Part shown: positions 48,601 to 60,600 of the stretch, one piece after another
Layout of the letters: every line of letters begins with the position of its first letter
Numbering within the stretch: position 1 is the stretch's first letter
DNA from: Tubiluchus corallicola
Taxonomy: Eukaryota; Priapulida; Priapulimorpha; Priapulimorphida; Tubiluchidae
Direction: 5' to 3'
Assembly: GCA_030141605.1 (NCBI GenBank)
Contig: JAQGDQ010000060.1
Coordinates: 248,001 to 312,000, forward strand
Length of the DNA: 64,000 bases
The notes under the pieces: generated by a model
Told to the model about the DNA's origin: nothing
Database searches by the model: none
The model's input: only the letters and a program-made list of their open reading frames with translations
Translations under genes and position numbers: made by a program

Positions 48601-51600
48601 GGACGACCATGCTGCAGAGGAGGGGGCATTCCGAATCTGCTCTTATTCGTCAGCAAAACAGGAAGAGTAAGGCGCCTGCACCTCCTCCGCCGAGTGGGCT
48701 GCCCGGCCTCAGTGATCAACAAGAGCACCATCTGGTGTTGAATCAGAAAAATACCGAGGATCACATTGCGAGGTTGGATATGCTCATAGGAAAAACCGGC
48801 GTGCAAGGTATGTAATTTTCATTGTACGATTGAGCAATTTTTCAAGTTGTAATTAAAGTTTTTAATGCCTGTTTCGAGTTTATTTGATTTGAATTTTTTC
48901 GGTCGCAGGGTTTAACTAATTTTGGTGACAGTGATTTTTTTACTTTATTCATTTTGCTTTATTTTCGTTGCAGATTTATTCAATGAATTATTTGTAATAA
49001 ATAATAATCCTGTTATCCTAAACTTCCAAGCATTACGTGATTTTGCCATGTCTAATTAAAGCAATATGTGTACTGCTTGTTGGGCTGTAGTTAGACTCTC
49101 CATTTGACTGCGAATTTAACATATTTCAGGTGTGAAGAATTGTATCACTTTTGCTTTTTATAGTACACCTTGTTCTGGCTATTTTTTAAATACATGTATT
49201 GTTACACTCACATTTGCTATGTAAAGCTACATCAACAAACTGTTTGATTTGCTGTCAACTAAATGATGTATAGGCACTTCCCAGCCCTCTTCAGTGTTGC
49301 TTACCTGCTAAGCCAAATTCGGAGAAGTTTTATTAATTTCTACAAGAATTGAGCTGCTGTCTATATTGTTCACACCTTCAGAAGTGCTGTGCTGCTCTGT
49401 CTCAGACTTATTGTTCACACCTTCAGAAGTGCTGTGCTGCTCTCTCTCAGACTTATTGTTCGCACCTTCAGAAGTGCTTTGCTGCTGTGTCTCAGACTTA
49501 TTGTTCACACCTTCAGAAGTGCTGTGCTGCTCTGTCTCAGACTTATTGTTCGCACCTTCAGAAGTGCTGTGCTGCTGTGTCTCAGACTTATTGTTCACAC
49601 CTTCAGAAGTGCTGTGCTGCTCTGTCTCAGACTTATTGTTCTTACCTTCGGAAGTGCTGTGCTGCTCTGTCTCAGACTTATCGTTCTTACGTTCAGAATT
49701 GCTGTGCTGCTCGTTTTTTAGAACTTTCTTCACTCAAATTCAACATTTCTAATTAATTTTCCTCTCTAATCAAGAATTTGCTGCAAAGTCGTGCACTTTT
49801 TATAGAGCTTAATCGCCATCTTGTTTCTCGAATCTGAATTAGTAAGCAACGATTGCTAGCAAAAATGGCACAAAGTATTAATAAAAAAAATGTTCTTTTG
49901 AGCTAAGGAGTTGATTGTCTGAAATCTTTAGACACGTTAAAACCATGCTGAAAGACAGACACTAAACATAAGGCTAGACCTCATGCTCATGCAGTGCACA
50001 AATTATTTTTGTATAGGTCGGAAAAAGAGGAAAGCTCCTCAACCGCCTAGCAACAGAAACACCATTCACATTACCTCCGATATCACGTCTCTCACTAACG
50101 CCGTTCCTTCTGCGCGACGCCCTCTCTCACTAGCAGCCTACTCGACAGTAGACATGGACACCTCTTGCAACCTCACCTCACCGTCTAGCTGTAATTCAAG
50201 TGTGACCATTGACCTTCCTTCTGAGTGTAACTCCCCACAGACTTCTCCCGCCAACCGCACCGAAGATGTGGTTACTAACATGGTGGATAGTTTTACAAAA
50301 TCACCAGGTGATGGCGCTGTTACTAACAGGGTAAATGCTCATCTTTACGGTGCAATTGCAGGTAACTGCTTCACGCTTATTATTTCCTTTTAAAACACTG
50401 AAACTAGTTTAATTTTTGCTAAACACATACTATTGCACTAATGGGACGGGTCGTCCAATGGTATTGCCATGACTGACGCTGTTCTTTATTGTTGTCATGG
50501 TTACATAGTGACATTGTCATTGCTTAACATTGCAGTGAAGAAGTGTTGACACAAATGATGCAATGCAGTATGTTTAAAGCTATGAGGACTAACTGTGTAA
50601 ATCGTTTTTTTCTTTTACATTTTTTTATTTTTGTATTAATCATTGTTTATTTTCAATTTACATTTTATTAGAATTGTAATGATTACATGCGACTGCAAGT
50701 AATGCAATTATACACTTGCATTGTTTTTTTAACTCGCCCCTAGATGGCAGACAAAACATTGCCCAGTCACCATAGCAACGCCAATTTTAGCAATGCCCAT
50801 TCCAGTAGTGTGATGCTAGAAGCTACAGCAGGACAGTGAACATAGCAGCTGCGTGTCACAAACACCATGGCAACCTATTTTGCTTGCTGCTGCCTGAAAT
50901 TTTACACAATTTTTTTTACAAATGTCATTAGTGCACACAAAACGTTTATGTCATACATTTGCATAAATAACATATTTAGATATTTCATTAGCTATTTGAA
51001 GATTCTGGGTGTTCTTGTTTAAGTAGGCAAATAATTTAACTACTTGAGAAAAATCAGCCGGTGCCCCATGAAAAACGCTTCATTTACTGAGCAAAACAGC
51101 ATAAAACAGTTTTTAAAATTTATCGAAAATGCACAAGACCCAAAAGTGATCTTGACGCAAAAATGTGATACCCTCCTTCTTGATAGATCCATTGACTGTT
51201 TTTACCTGCAAATACTCGTAACAAAATTAACCAATACAGCGTAACTGGCCAGCAAGCTAATCAGGCACAACAATGAAACTGTCATTGCGCTATTTGCAGT
51301 CGCATGTAAATAGAGTTAGGTAAAAAAAATCACTCGCGATAATTTCTGCAGAAGGGAATGTGGAATCACCATCTTTTGTAGAATTACGATAACTGATTGA
51401 AAAAAGCTGTAGCTAATGTTAGAGTAATCTTTTCTTCTAACGATTATGTCATGTCATGTCAGTCGTTATCTATGTGGTAACATGTACGGTAGTGCTTATT
51501 GTAGAGCACATCCCATTCTTCAAATGCCGATGTGCATTTTAATTCTAATATTTGCCAAATTTTTTTCTGATGTGTTGTTATTGATTTCAAAGATGACCTG

Positions 51601-54600
51601 CATAGAGAAGAAATTTTGTCTACGTCTTCCGTTGATACAACAGATGAAATTGATCTGTCTTTTGAAGATACGATTGCAGCTGGAGAAGAAGCAATCAAGG
51701 AGGATGGTAAATGGATTAAGTTATATTTCATTTTGTAGCACATTAACCCTTTCACTATGGAAGGTGGCACACTGTTGCCCATGTTTTTTATGTAAGGGAC
51801 GGAAGGCGGTATGCTGCCGCCCAAGCTCAGCACTAAGCACAGTCACCTGGGTCTGTTTATTTTACTACTATGGCCATACAAAAACATTATAGAAAAGTTT
51901 AATATCTGAGGGTTTGTGATTGCTTCGCAATAAGTAACGCTCGCCAGCCAATTAGCGTCTGAAGCCAGGTGCATTCCACAATGCTGTGTTATATGGTACG
52001 TTCTCACACAAAATCACTTGTTGATGGTTGGTGAAGCATATGTTTAGTCGCTTTTTCTGTATTGCTTATAAAATGACTGCATAATAAAGATTAGTATTAT
52101 GACTTCTGTGAAAATTGGTTTCTAAATATAAGTACATGCTTATTTGCGAAAGTTGCATGTATGTGAGTTCATGCATGTGTGCGCTGATGTGTGTGCATGT
52201 GCACAAATAAAACTATTATTCAATATTAGTGTTTAATAGCAGATGACTGTTTGTTTAGTTACTAGATTCTGTTTTAGTAACACACCACAAGAAGTTATTG
52301 TCAAATATGCGAAACACAATATGGGCCAGTTAAAAAGCAACTACTTAGTGAAAGGGTTAATTAATTAATGTTCTGTGTTCTGAATATTATTTTGTTTGCT
52401 TATTTTGGTTTCGTTAACTTTATCTAGCTTTTGTTGTCAAGTGTGTTAAGCACTAAGGCAGCAACAAAGTTTTCTCTTATTAGGAGATTTGTTTTAGGCT
52501 GTATTTACGATTATTAACTTTTCTATTTTTTCAACAGCTGAGACGGCTGAACAAATGCATGAATTTGTGGAGAAAATCGAAACAATGACGTCTGCGATCA
52601 AAGAAGATATTGAATCGACTGATAGCAAGTTAAGCAGAGCAGAAGAACACGCGGAGGACAAAGTACAAGACAGTGCCAAGAAAGAGTCAGCTCCTGCTGT
52701 TGCCGATCTGCAAGAACCTGAAATTGATAAAGAATTAGTTGTTGAAAAACAGAAAGAACCTGTAACCGATTTCGAACTCGTTGCTGAGGATGATAGAGAA
52801 CTAGATAGGAAGAAAGAAATGGAATCGGAAGAAACTGTTCAAAGTACATTGTCAGTATCAAGCAATATGCAGGCCGTGAGCACGGCCCAGGCTGAAGTTG
52901 ATTTAGAGAATAAATCTGAAGATTCCGATGTTGTGGTGAAGAAAAACCGATCAAAAGTGAGTAACATGGTGTTCCCGTCTGAAAAGCGTAGAGAAAAACA
53001 CGACGATGTAAGAAGTCAGATAAAAGAAGCTTTCAAAGAACTTGTAAAGCAGAACGAAAATGAGCCTAGTAACATTACTAATGAGAGTGATTATTATCCT
53101 AAACACTTGTCATTGGAAAGTATTGGTAACGATAAGAGCAAGAGCAGTTCTTCTAGCACAAGCACTCTCGATGAAAGCATTGAGAAGTGGAACGTGCAAC
53201 AGAATAAAGCGGAAAAGGAAGACAACTTTAATATCGTTGGAAAAAATACCATATCCCTTTCATTAGCTGCACAAAAGCAAGAGAAGGCATTTGAGAATGG
53301 TATAAATTCCAAAGGAAATGACCAGAATACAGAGCAGTCGATGAATCGTGATGTGGGTGCTGTGACGCCCGATTCATCAGCTACGAAGCTGCAGTACTAT
53401 ACTCATGAAACACCCGCCGCACGGCTTCGTCAAAGCAACATTATTTACCAATCCTCTCCGGCTGATACTGGAAAAATTGGGCGGCTGATTATAAACGACT
53501 CGGAGCAAAAGGCTTCAGAACCAATGGCAAAACCTAAAATTGAGAAGAATGATGATGCGCACAGGGGAGAGAAGAAACCGCCTCCGTTCAGGACTGTGCT
53601 CACATTTGGTGTAAACGATGATAAACAAGGCGTCTACGAAAAGGAAGTTAACGATGTTAGCATGTATGAAGATCATGATAGATCACAGTCAATTCTTGAA
53701 GCCTCCACACACGTGCTGGAAGTTACCCGCGAAGAAACAAAGGAGCCAGAAACGTTTTATTTTACCGGAGAAGATTTAGGGAGTGGAGAATCGGGTGCTA
53801 CGGAACGAAGAAGGATGTTTAGTGATGACGTGTTCGAGAAAGGCCCCGCGGAATCCGGTGTAAAAGTGCAACCTTATTACGATCCACTGCATCCAACAGT
53901 GTATCCTTCAGCTCGGGCCCTTGCGAAGTCGAAGGTACCGAAAAATAGAGAAACAAAAAATGCATCTGATACAGCTGGTCAGAGCAGCTTGATTAAAGCT
54001 AGTGGAAATAGCAAAGACATGCCTCTATTAGGTATGATCAGTGCTTCAAAAAAGTATAATGTTAATGGAACAACGAGCGTTTATAAGTCACAGACGTCTT
54101 CCGCTACCAGAACTGAGCAGCTTCCCATAATTTCACCCAGCGGTGCAAAAATCACCAAGAAAATAACCACTGTCACTGTTGAGGGTGGAACAAAACCTGA
54201 TCCAGGTAGAGAGAAGCTCACTGACACGTTCGACAATCAAGCGAAGTACGATGAACATAAGCATGATTTATTGCCTGCCAGTAGTGAATCAGTTATGAAA
54301 CCGTTGATGGTAGACGTGACTGATAGCACAGTAAAAGATGAGGATGTTTCAGAGCAGACGAAGTTACTTCAAGCACAGTACGAGCAAATGCATCAGAAGT
54401 TTGCTGCATTTCAACAACAGATGGAAGAAAATCAGAAACTTCTTGAACAGACAAATTCTCTGCCAAGCGAGCAGCTTCATCTCCTTCAGGAGTTGCAGTC
54501 TCAGATGTCGCGGAATCAGCAATTGCTACAGCAACAGTTGCTGCTTAATCCTCCACTGGATCAGCAGAGTCCAGTCACTGAGACTGGTGCAACAGGCTTG

Positions 54601-57600
54601 ATGTTGCAGAATCAGTCGTTGCTACAACCACAGTCATTGTACAAAAACCCAAGTTTGACCTCTGGGCCTGTGGATGTGGAGAATTTGCCACGAGGGTCAA
54701 AAATGCAACAGCCGCCATCTAGTATGCCCAAGAACCAAATGAGTACAGTCAGCAGCACATCTTCATTTTCAGACAGCCGGGCACAGCCTGGGATTGGCAC
54801 ATCAACTGTACCCCAACGACGTGCCACGCCTACAATTGTGTCCATTAAAGCTGAAGCGCCTAGAGTGTCACCGTCCCGTAGCCTATCAGTGCCGGCACCC
54901 CCACCGCCACCTTCTGTAGAATCTCAAGTTATGTCGGCACGGGCAGCCTTACGACCAGCGTCCAGTAGACCCGTGCCCCAACATAAGCCGGCGTCGGAGT
55001 CATCAATGAACCCACGCGAAGAACTGTTGATGCAGATCAAAACTCATGCGGGACTTTATGGACTGAAAAAGGTTTGTTTTTAATCGCATTCTTGTGTCAT
55101 ATTTATACATCAGCTACATTTCAAGCTTTCGATGCTTCTTCCAAGTTACATAATACTATAGAAAAAAATGCAATATCCTTTATAGTCTCAAAGATTATAA
55201 TATTTATTCAGTAGTAGCTTTCTTTTGTCCTAGTGGGCCTCATTAGCTGAATGGAAAGTGCTGGTAACTTGTCCTAAGTTGAGAGTTAGCAGCACTTTCC
55301 ATTCAGCGGATGAGGCCCGCTAGGGTAAAAGCTACTACTGAGTAAATATTATAATCTTTGAGACTATAAAGGGCATTATGTTTTTTCTCCTTTAATGATG
55401 ACAAATCTCAGAAGGGCTCTCTCGTATTACATGCTGGTAATTCAGCAGACTTGTATTCGTTTTCTGATGTAACGATGTGCCGTAATGCGTCTTCTGTTTG
55501 TTTAGCACTTTTGTCACTGTTTTATTTACTGCACCATATCAGAGAAATGAAAAGTGCTGACTGTGCAGTAGAAGTGCTGTTGGGCACTTGTATGATTATT
55601 GATTATTTGTCAGTTGACAGAGGTTATGGGTTGATTTATTTGAGTTTATACTATGCATGAAATGATTTGCCAGGTCTTGCTGCACTGTGCAATGCACCGA
55701 CATGTTATGTTTTTAAATTACTGTCAAGTGAGGTACAGGTCCAACATGTTATGTTTATAAGTTACTCTCCAGTGAGGTACAGGTCCAACATGTTATGTTT
55801 TTAAATTACTGTCAAGTGAGGTAAAGGTCCAACATGTTATGTTTTTAAATTACTGTCAAGTGAGGTACAGGTCCAACATGTTATGTTTATAAGTTACTCT
55901 CCAGTGAGGTACAGGTCCAACATGTTATGTTTATAAGTTACTCTCCAGTGAGGTACAGGTCCAACATGTTATGTTTTTAAATTACTGTCCAGTGAGGTAC
56001 AGTGTTCCCTCACTTATCGAGGGTGTTCTGTTCCAGGCCCACCCGCAATAAGTGAATTTCCGTAAAGTAGGGACGCTATATTTATTTAATACTTACGCGT
56101 TTGGGTGGCATCATAGGGCATGAATAAATTCAGTCTCTTACGAAAATTTCACAAATAGCATACAAGAAAACAAATTACACAGTACCTGAGCCAATCAGCG
56201 ACTGGGATACAGAGCAGCATTGTCTGGTTGGTCGCTTTCCTGCAATCAACCAATCGTGTGTTGTGTACAATCTCAAGTCGGCAAGTAGCATCTCAAGCAG
56301 ACGCAAGTACTACATTTCGTTTTTGGTGTTTATTCATCTGCTGAATAAATACACTATTTACTGTAAATGGTAATTTTTTATGATTTATAATATTTTTGAA
56401 ACAGCGAGTCCGCGATAAATGAACTGCAAAGTAGCGAGGAAACACTGTATTTATGTTTTTAAGTTACTGTCAAGTAAGGTACAGTGTGTAACATGTTTCT
56501 TTTAAATTACTGTCAAGTGAGGTACAGGTCCAACATGTTATGTTTTTAAATTACTGTCAAGTGAGGTACAGGTCCAACATGTTATGTTTTTAAATTACTG
56601 TCCAGTGAGGTACAGTGTTCCCTCACTTATCGAGGGTGTTCTGTTCCAGGCCCACCCGCAATAAGTGAATTTCCGTAAAGTAGGGACGCTATATTTATTT
56701 AATACTTACGCGTTTGGGTGGCATCATAGGGCTTGAATAAATTCAGTCTCTTACGAAAATTTCACAAATAGCATACAAGAAAACAAATTGCACAGTACCT
56801 GAGCCAATCAGCGACTGGGATACAGAGCAGCATTGTCTGGTTGGTCGCTTTCCTGCAATCAACCAATCGTGTGTTGTGTACAATCTCAAGTCGGCAAGTA
56901 GCATCTCAAGCAGACGCAAGTACTACATTTCGTTTTTGGTGTTTATTCATCTGCTGAATAAATACACTATTTACTGTAAATGGTAATTTTTTATGATTTA
57001 TAATATTTTTGAAACAGCGAGTCCGCGATAAATGAACTGCAAAGTAGCGAGGAAACACTGTATTTATGTTTTAAAGTTACTGTCAAGTAAGGTACAGTGT
57101 GTAACATGTTTCTTTTAAGTTACTGTCAAGTGAGGTACAGCGTGTAACATGTTGTTTTTAAGTTACTGTCAAGTGAGGTACAGTGTGTAACATGTTGTTT
57201 TTAAGTTACTGTCAAGTGAGGTACAGTGTGTAACATGTTGTTTTTAAGTTACTGTCAAGTGAGGTACAGTGTCCAACGTGTTGTTTTTAAGCTACTGTCA
57301 AGTGAGGTACAGTGTGTAACATGTTGTTTTTAAGTTACTGTCAAGTGAGGTACAGTGTGTAACATGTTGTTTTTAAGTTACTGTCAAGTGAGGTACAGTG
57401 TCCAACGTGCTGTTTTTAAGTTACTGTCAAGTAAGGTACAGTGTGTAACATATTGTTTTTAAGTTACTGTCAAGTGAGGTACAGTGTGTAACATGTTGTT
57501 TTTAAGTTACTGTCAAGTGAGGTACAGTGTCCAACGTGTTGTTTTTAAGTTACTGTCAAGTGAGGTACAGTGTGTAACATATTGTTTTTAAGTTACTGTC

Positions 57601-60600
57601 AAGTGAGGTACAGTGTGTAACATATTGTTTTTAAGTTACTGTCAAGTGAGGTACAGTGTGTAACATGTTGTTTTTAAGTTACTGTCAAGTGAGGTACAGT
57701 GTGTAACATGTTGTTTTTAAGTTACTGTCAAGTGAGGTACAGTGTCCAACGTGTTGTTTTTAAGTTACTGTCAAGTGAGGTACAGTGTCCAACGTGTTGT
57801 TTTTAAGTTACTGTCAAGTGAGGTACAGTGTCCAACGTGTTGTTTTTAAGTTACTGTCAAGTAAGGTACAGTGTGTAACATGTTGTTTTTAAGTTACTGT
57901 CAAGTGAGGTACAGTGTCCGACATGTTGTTTTTAAATTACTGTCAAGTGAGGTACAGTGTCCGACATGTTGTTTTTAAATTACTGTCAAGTGAGGTACAG
58001 TGTGTAACAATATTATTATTACATTTTTTATGCAGTTTATGAATGCCACTATAGTATTTGTGTGCTTGCACTCAAACATGTCCATAAGTCGGCAATTAAG
58101 CTTTTCTAGTTATTCTCACATCCCGAGTCTCCATTTCGTGAGAATCATTTTCATACCAAGCTCATCGTTCTATGTTATTTCTAAGCTGAGATAATCCACA
58201 TTGAAGTTGAAGTACAAGTTGCATACTGAAAAACATAATCTTGAGTAAGTTTGCCATTGTTTTTTGTCTCGTTTCTGCAAAGCACGCAGCAACTGTACAA
58301 AATATTGGTTCCTATGGACGTTTGCAAGAAGACATTGAAGTTATGTTTAAATCCAGTAGGTATATGGGCGTGGCAGCAGAAAAAACCGGTTACGAAATGA
58401 TTGCTTTCACGAGTGTTACTATTGGAGTTTGAAAATGCGAGTTTTTCACAATTGTAATACTAGTTTTCAGCCAGAGATGGGTAGAAGGTTGTAAAACTTA
58501 ATTTTTAATATTTTTTGAAGATTTTCCTGATTATTTGATGATAGAATATGAAAGTCCAATATATTTGTCATTCATTTTTACAAGAAAACAAAAAATTGAC
58601 ATTTATCACATTCCTTCGAAGCATCATAACTGTACCGACTTATGAACGGCTTTACTTTGCAAGTATGCATTTTATTTGTTGTTTTTTTATGTATTGCGTG
58701 CAAACTTAGGTAAACCGCTTAAACTACATTTATACTTTTTTCAGATCCTTCTGCTCTTTTCTGAACATTATTATTTTACCCCAGATTTTTTTCGTTCTTT
58801 TTCTGCATGAACATTATTATTTTGTCGCCAGGTTTCACACAGTCGAGAAAAAGCACCCGCACTTGCACCACCTGTCTCGTCTAGAGATGAGCTGCTACAG
58901 TCCATTAAAGAATTTGGTGGAAGACCTGCATTAAAGAAGGTGATTAGAATTTTTCCACTTTTTTTGGTTACACTGCATGCCACACATTTTTTTGTGAAAT
59001 GGACAATGTTATCAAAGTGGCTGGCTTCCCTCACACTTACCCCTTTTTACAATGTTATTTATCTTTTACTTGTAATCCCATTGTGTGAAATAAATAGATA
59101 TTGTACATTGTCATTTAGTTTTGCAATGAAGTATCCTTTAGAATTGCAATAAATTTAATAATAATAACAATAATTTCTTTTTTACGAGCATTACACTGCG
59201 CTTCACCCCTACGCTGCCTTCCCCCACACTTACCCCTTTTTACAACGTTATTTATCTTTTACTTGTAAGAGAATTGTGTGAAATAAATAGATTCTGTACA
59301 TTGTCATCTAGTTTTGCAATGAAGTATGCTTTAGAATTGCAATAAATTTAATAATAATAACAATAATTTATTTTTTACGAGCAGTACACTGCGCTTCACC
59401 CCTACGCTGCCTTCCCCCACACTTACCCCTTTTTACAACGTTATTTATCTTTTACTTGTGAGAGAATTGTGTGAAATAAATAGATTCTGTACATTGTCAT
59501 CTAGTTTTGCAATGAAGTATGCTTTATAATTGCAATAAATTTAATAATAATAACAATAATTTATTTTTTACGAGCATTACACTGCGCTTCACCCCTACGC
59601 TGCCTTTCCTCACACTTACCCCTTTTTACAACGTTATTTATCTTTTACTTGTAAGAGAATTGTGTGAAATAAATAGATTCTGTACATTGTCATCTAGTTT
59701 TGCAATGAAGTATGCTTTAGAATTGCAATAAATTTAATAATAATAACAATAATTTATTTTTTACGAGCAGTACACTGCGCTTCACCCCTACGCTGCCTTC
59801 CCCCACACTTACCCCTTTTTACAACGTTATTTATCTTTTACTTGTAAGAGAATTGTGTGAAATAAATAGATTCTGTACATTGTCATCTAGTTTTGCAATG
59901 AAGTATGCTTTAGAATTGCAATAAATTTAATAATAATAACAATAATTTATTTTTTACGAGCATTACACTGTGCTTCACCCCTCATTACAATAAAATACAA
60001 TTAGGCGTAAATTTACAAAATTAAAATACAAGTAAAAATGTTAAAAACAGAAAAGCGAGCATTTCGAAAACAGCAATGGATTAGCTACGCACTTGAAAAT
60101 TCTTTAAATAGATTGAAAAAATGGAATATATTATAGCAATCAGGCAAAATGAGAATTAAGTGAAATTACTTAGATTTGCTTCTGATTGTAAGTCTGTAAT
60201 AAAAAAATAATACCTACTATAATAACGAACATGAGACATATCTAGTACAAATAGTTACTACAGTGTGTATGAATTTCTAAGCAAGTATGTCTTTAATCTT
60301 CACTTAAAACAGTACTTTGATTTTATGTTACATAGATGACACGTTAATCTGTTTCACAAACTTATCAATTTTGCATATGAGTAATATCATTATCTAGTGA
60401 GTTATGTTTATTTTGTGTCAGTGCTTGTCTGAAATTTTTGCTTTCGTAAAGTTAGATAAGTTAAAAAGATGAAAAACATTGAGCTTGGCCAGTGCTAAGA
60501 TGAATTTCATTTCTGTCTGTCAAATGCCAGTTGACCGCAGAGATCAGTCTGCATTAATGCAGGAGGCTTACCCGCAGGTGTAATACTTGTTACCTGATTT

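Larger units (their letters stand above)
55697..58015. repeat. 43/44-bp satellite-like array with two embedded MITE copies
   Basis: Units centred on TTACTGTCAAGTGAGGTACAG. The left part (to about 56612) carries GGTCCAACATGTTATG units of 44 bp; the right part carries GTGTAACATGTTG and GTCCAACGTGTTG units of 43 bp, about 22 copies after 57062. COBL intron 10. Confidence 0.96.

Noticed and set aside
51459-51833. 124-codon minus-strand frame over COBL exon 9 and the piggyBac-like MITE
   Set aside because: It crosses the exon and the MITE end, so it is a composite chance frame.
52598-52954. 118-codon minus-strand frame
   Set aside because: Antisense shadow of COBL exon 10, whose plus frame is open for 844 codons with correct splice phases.
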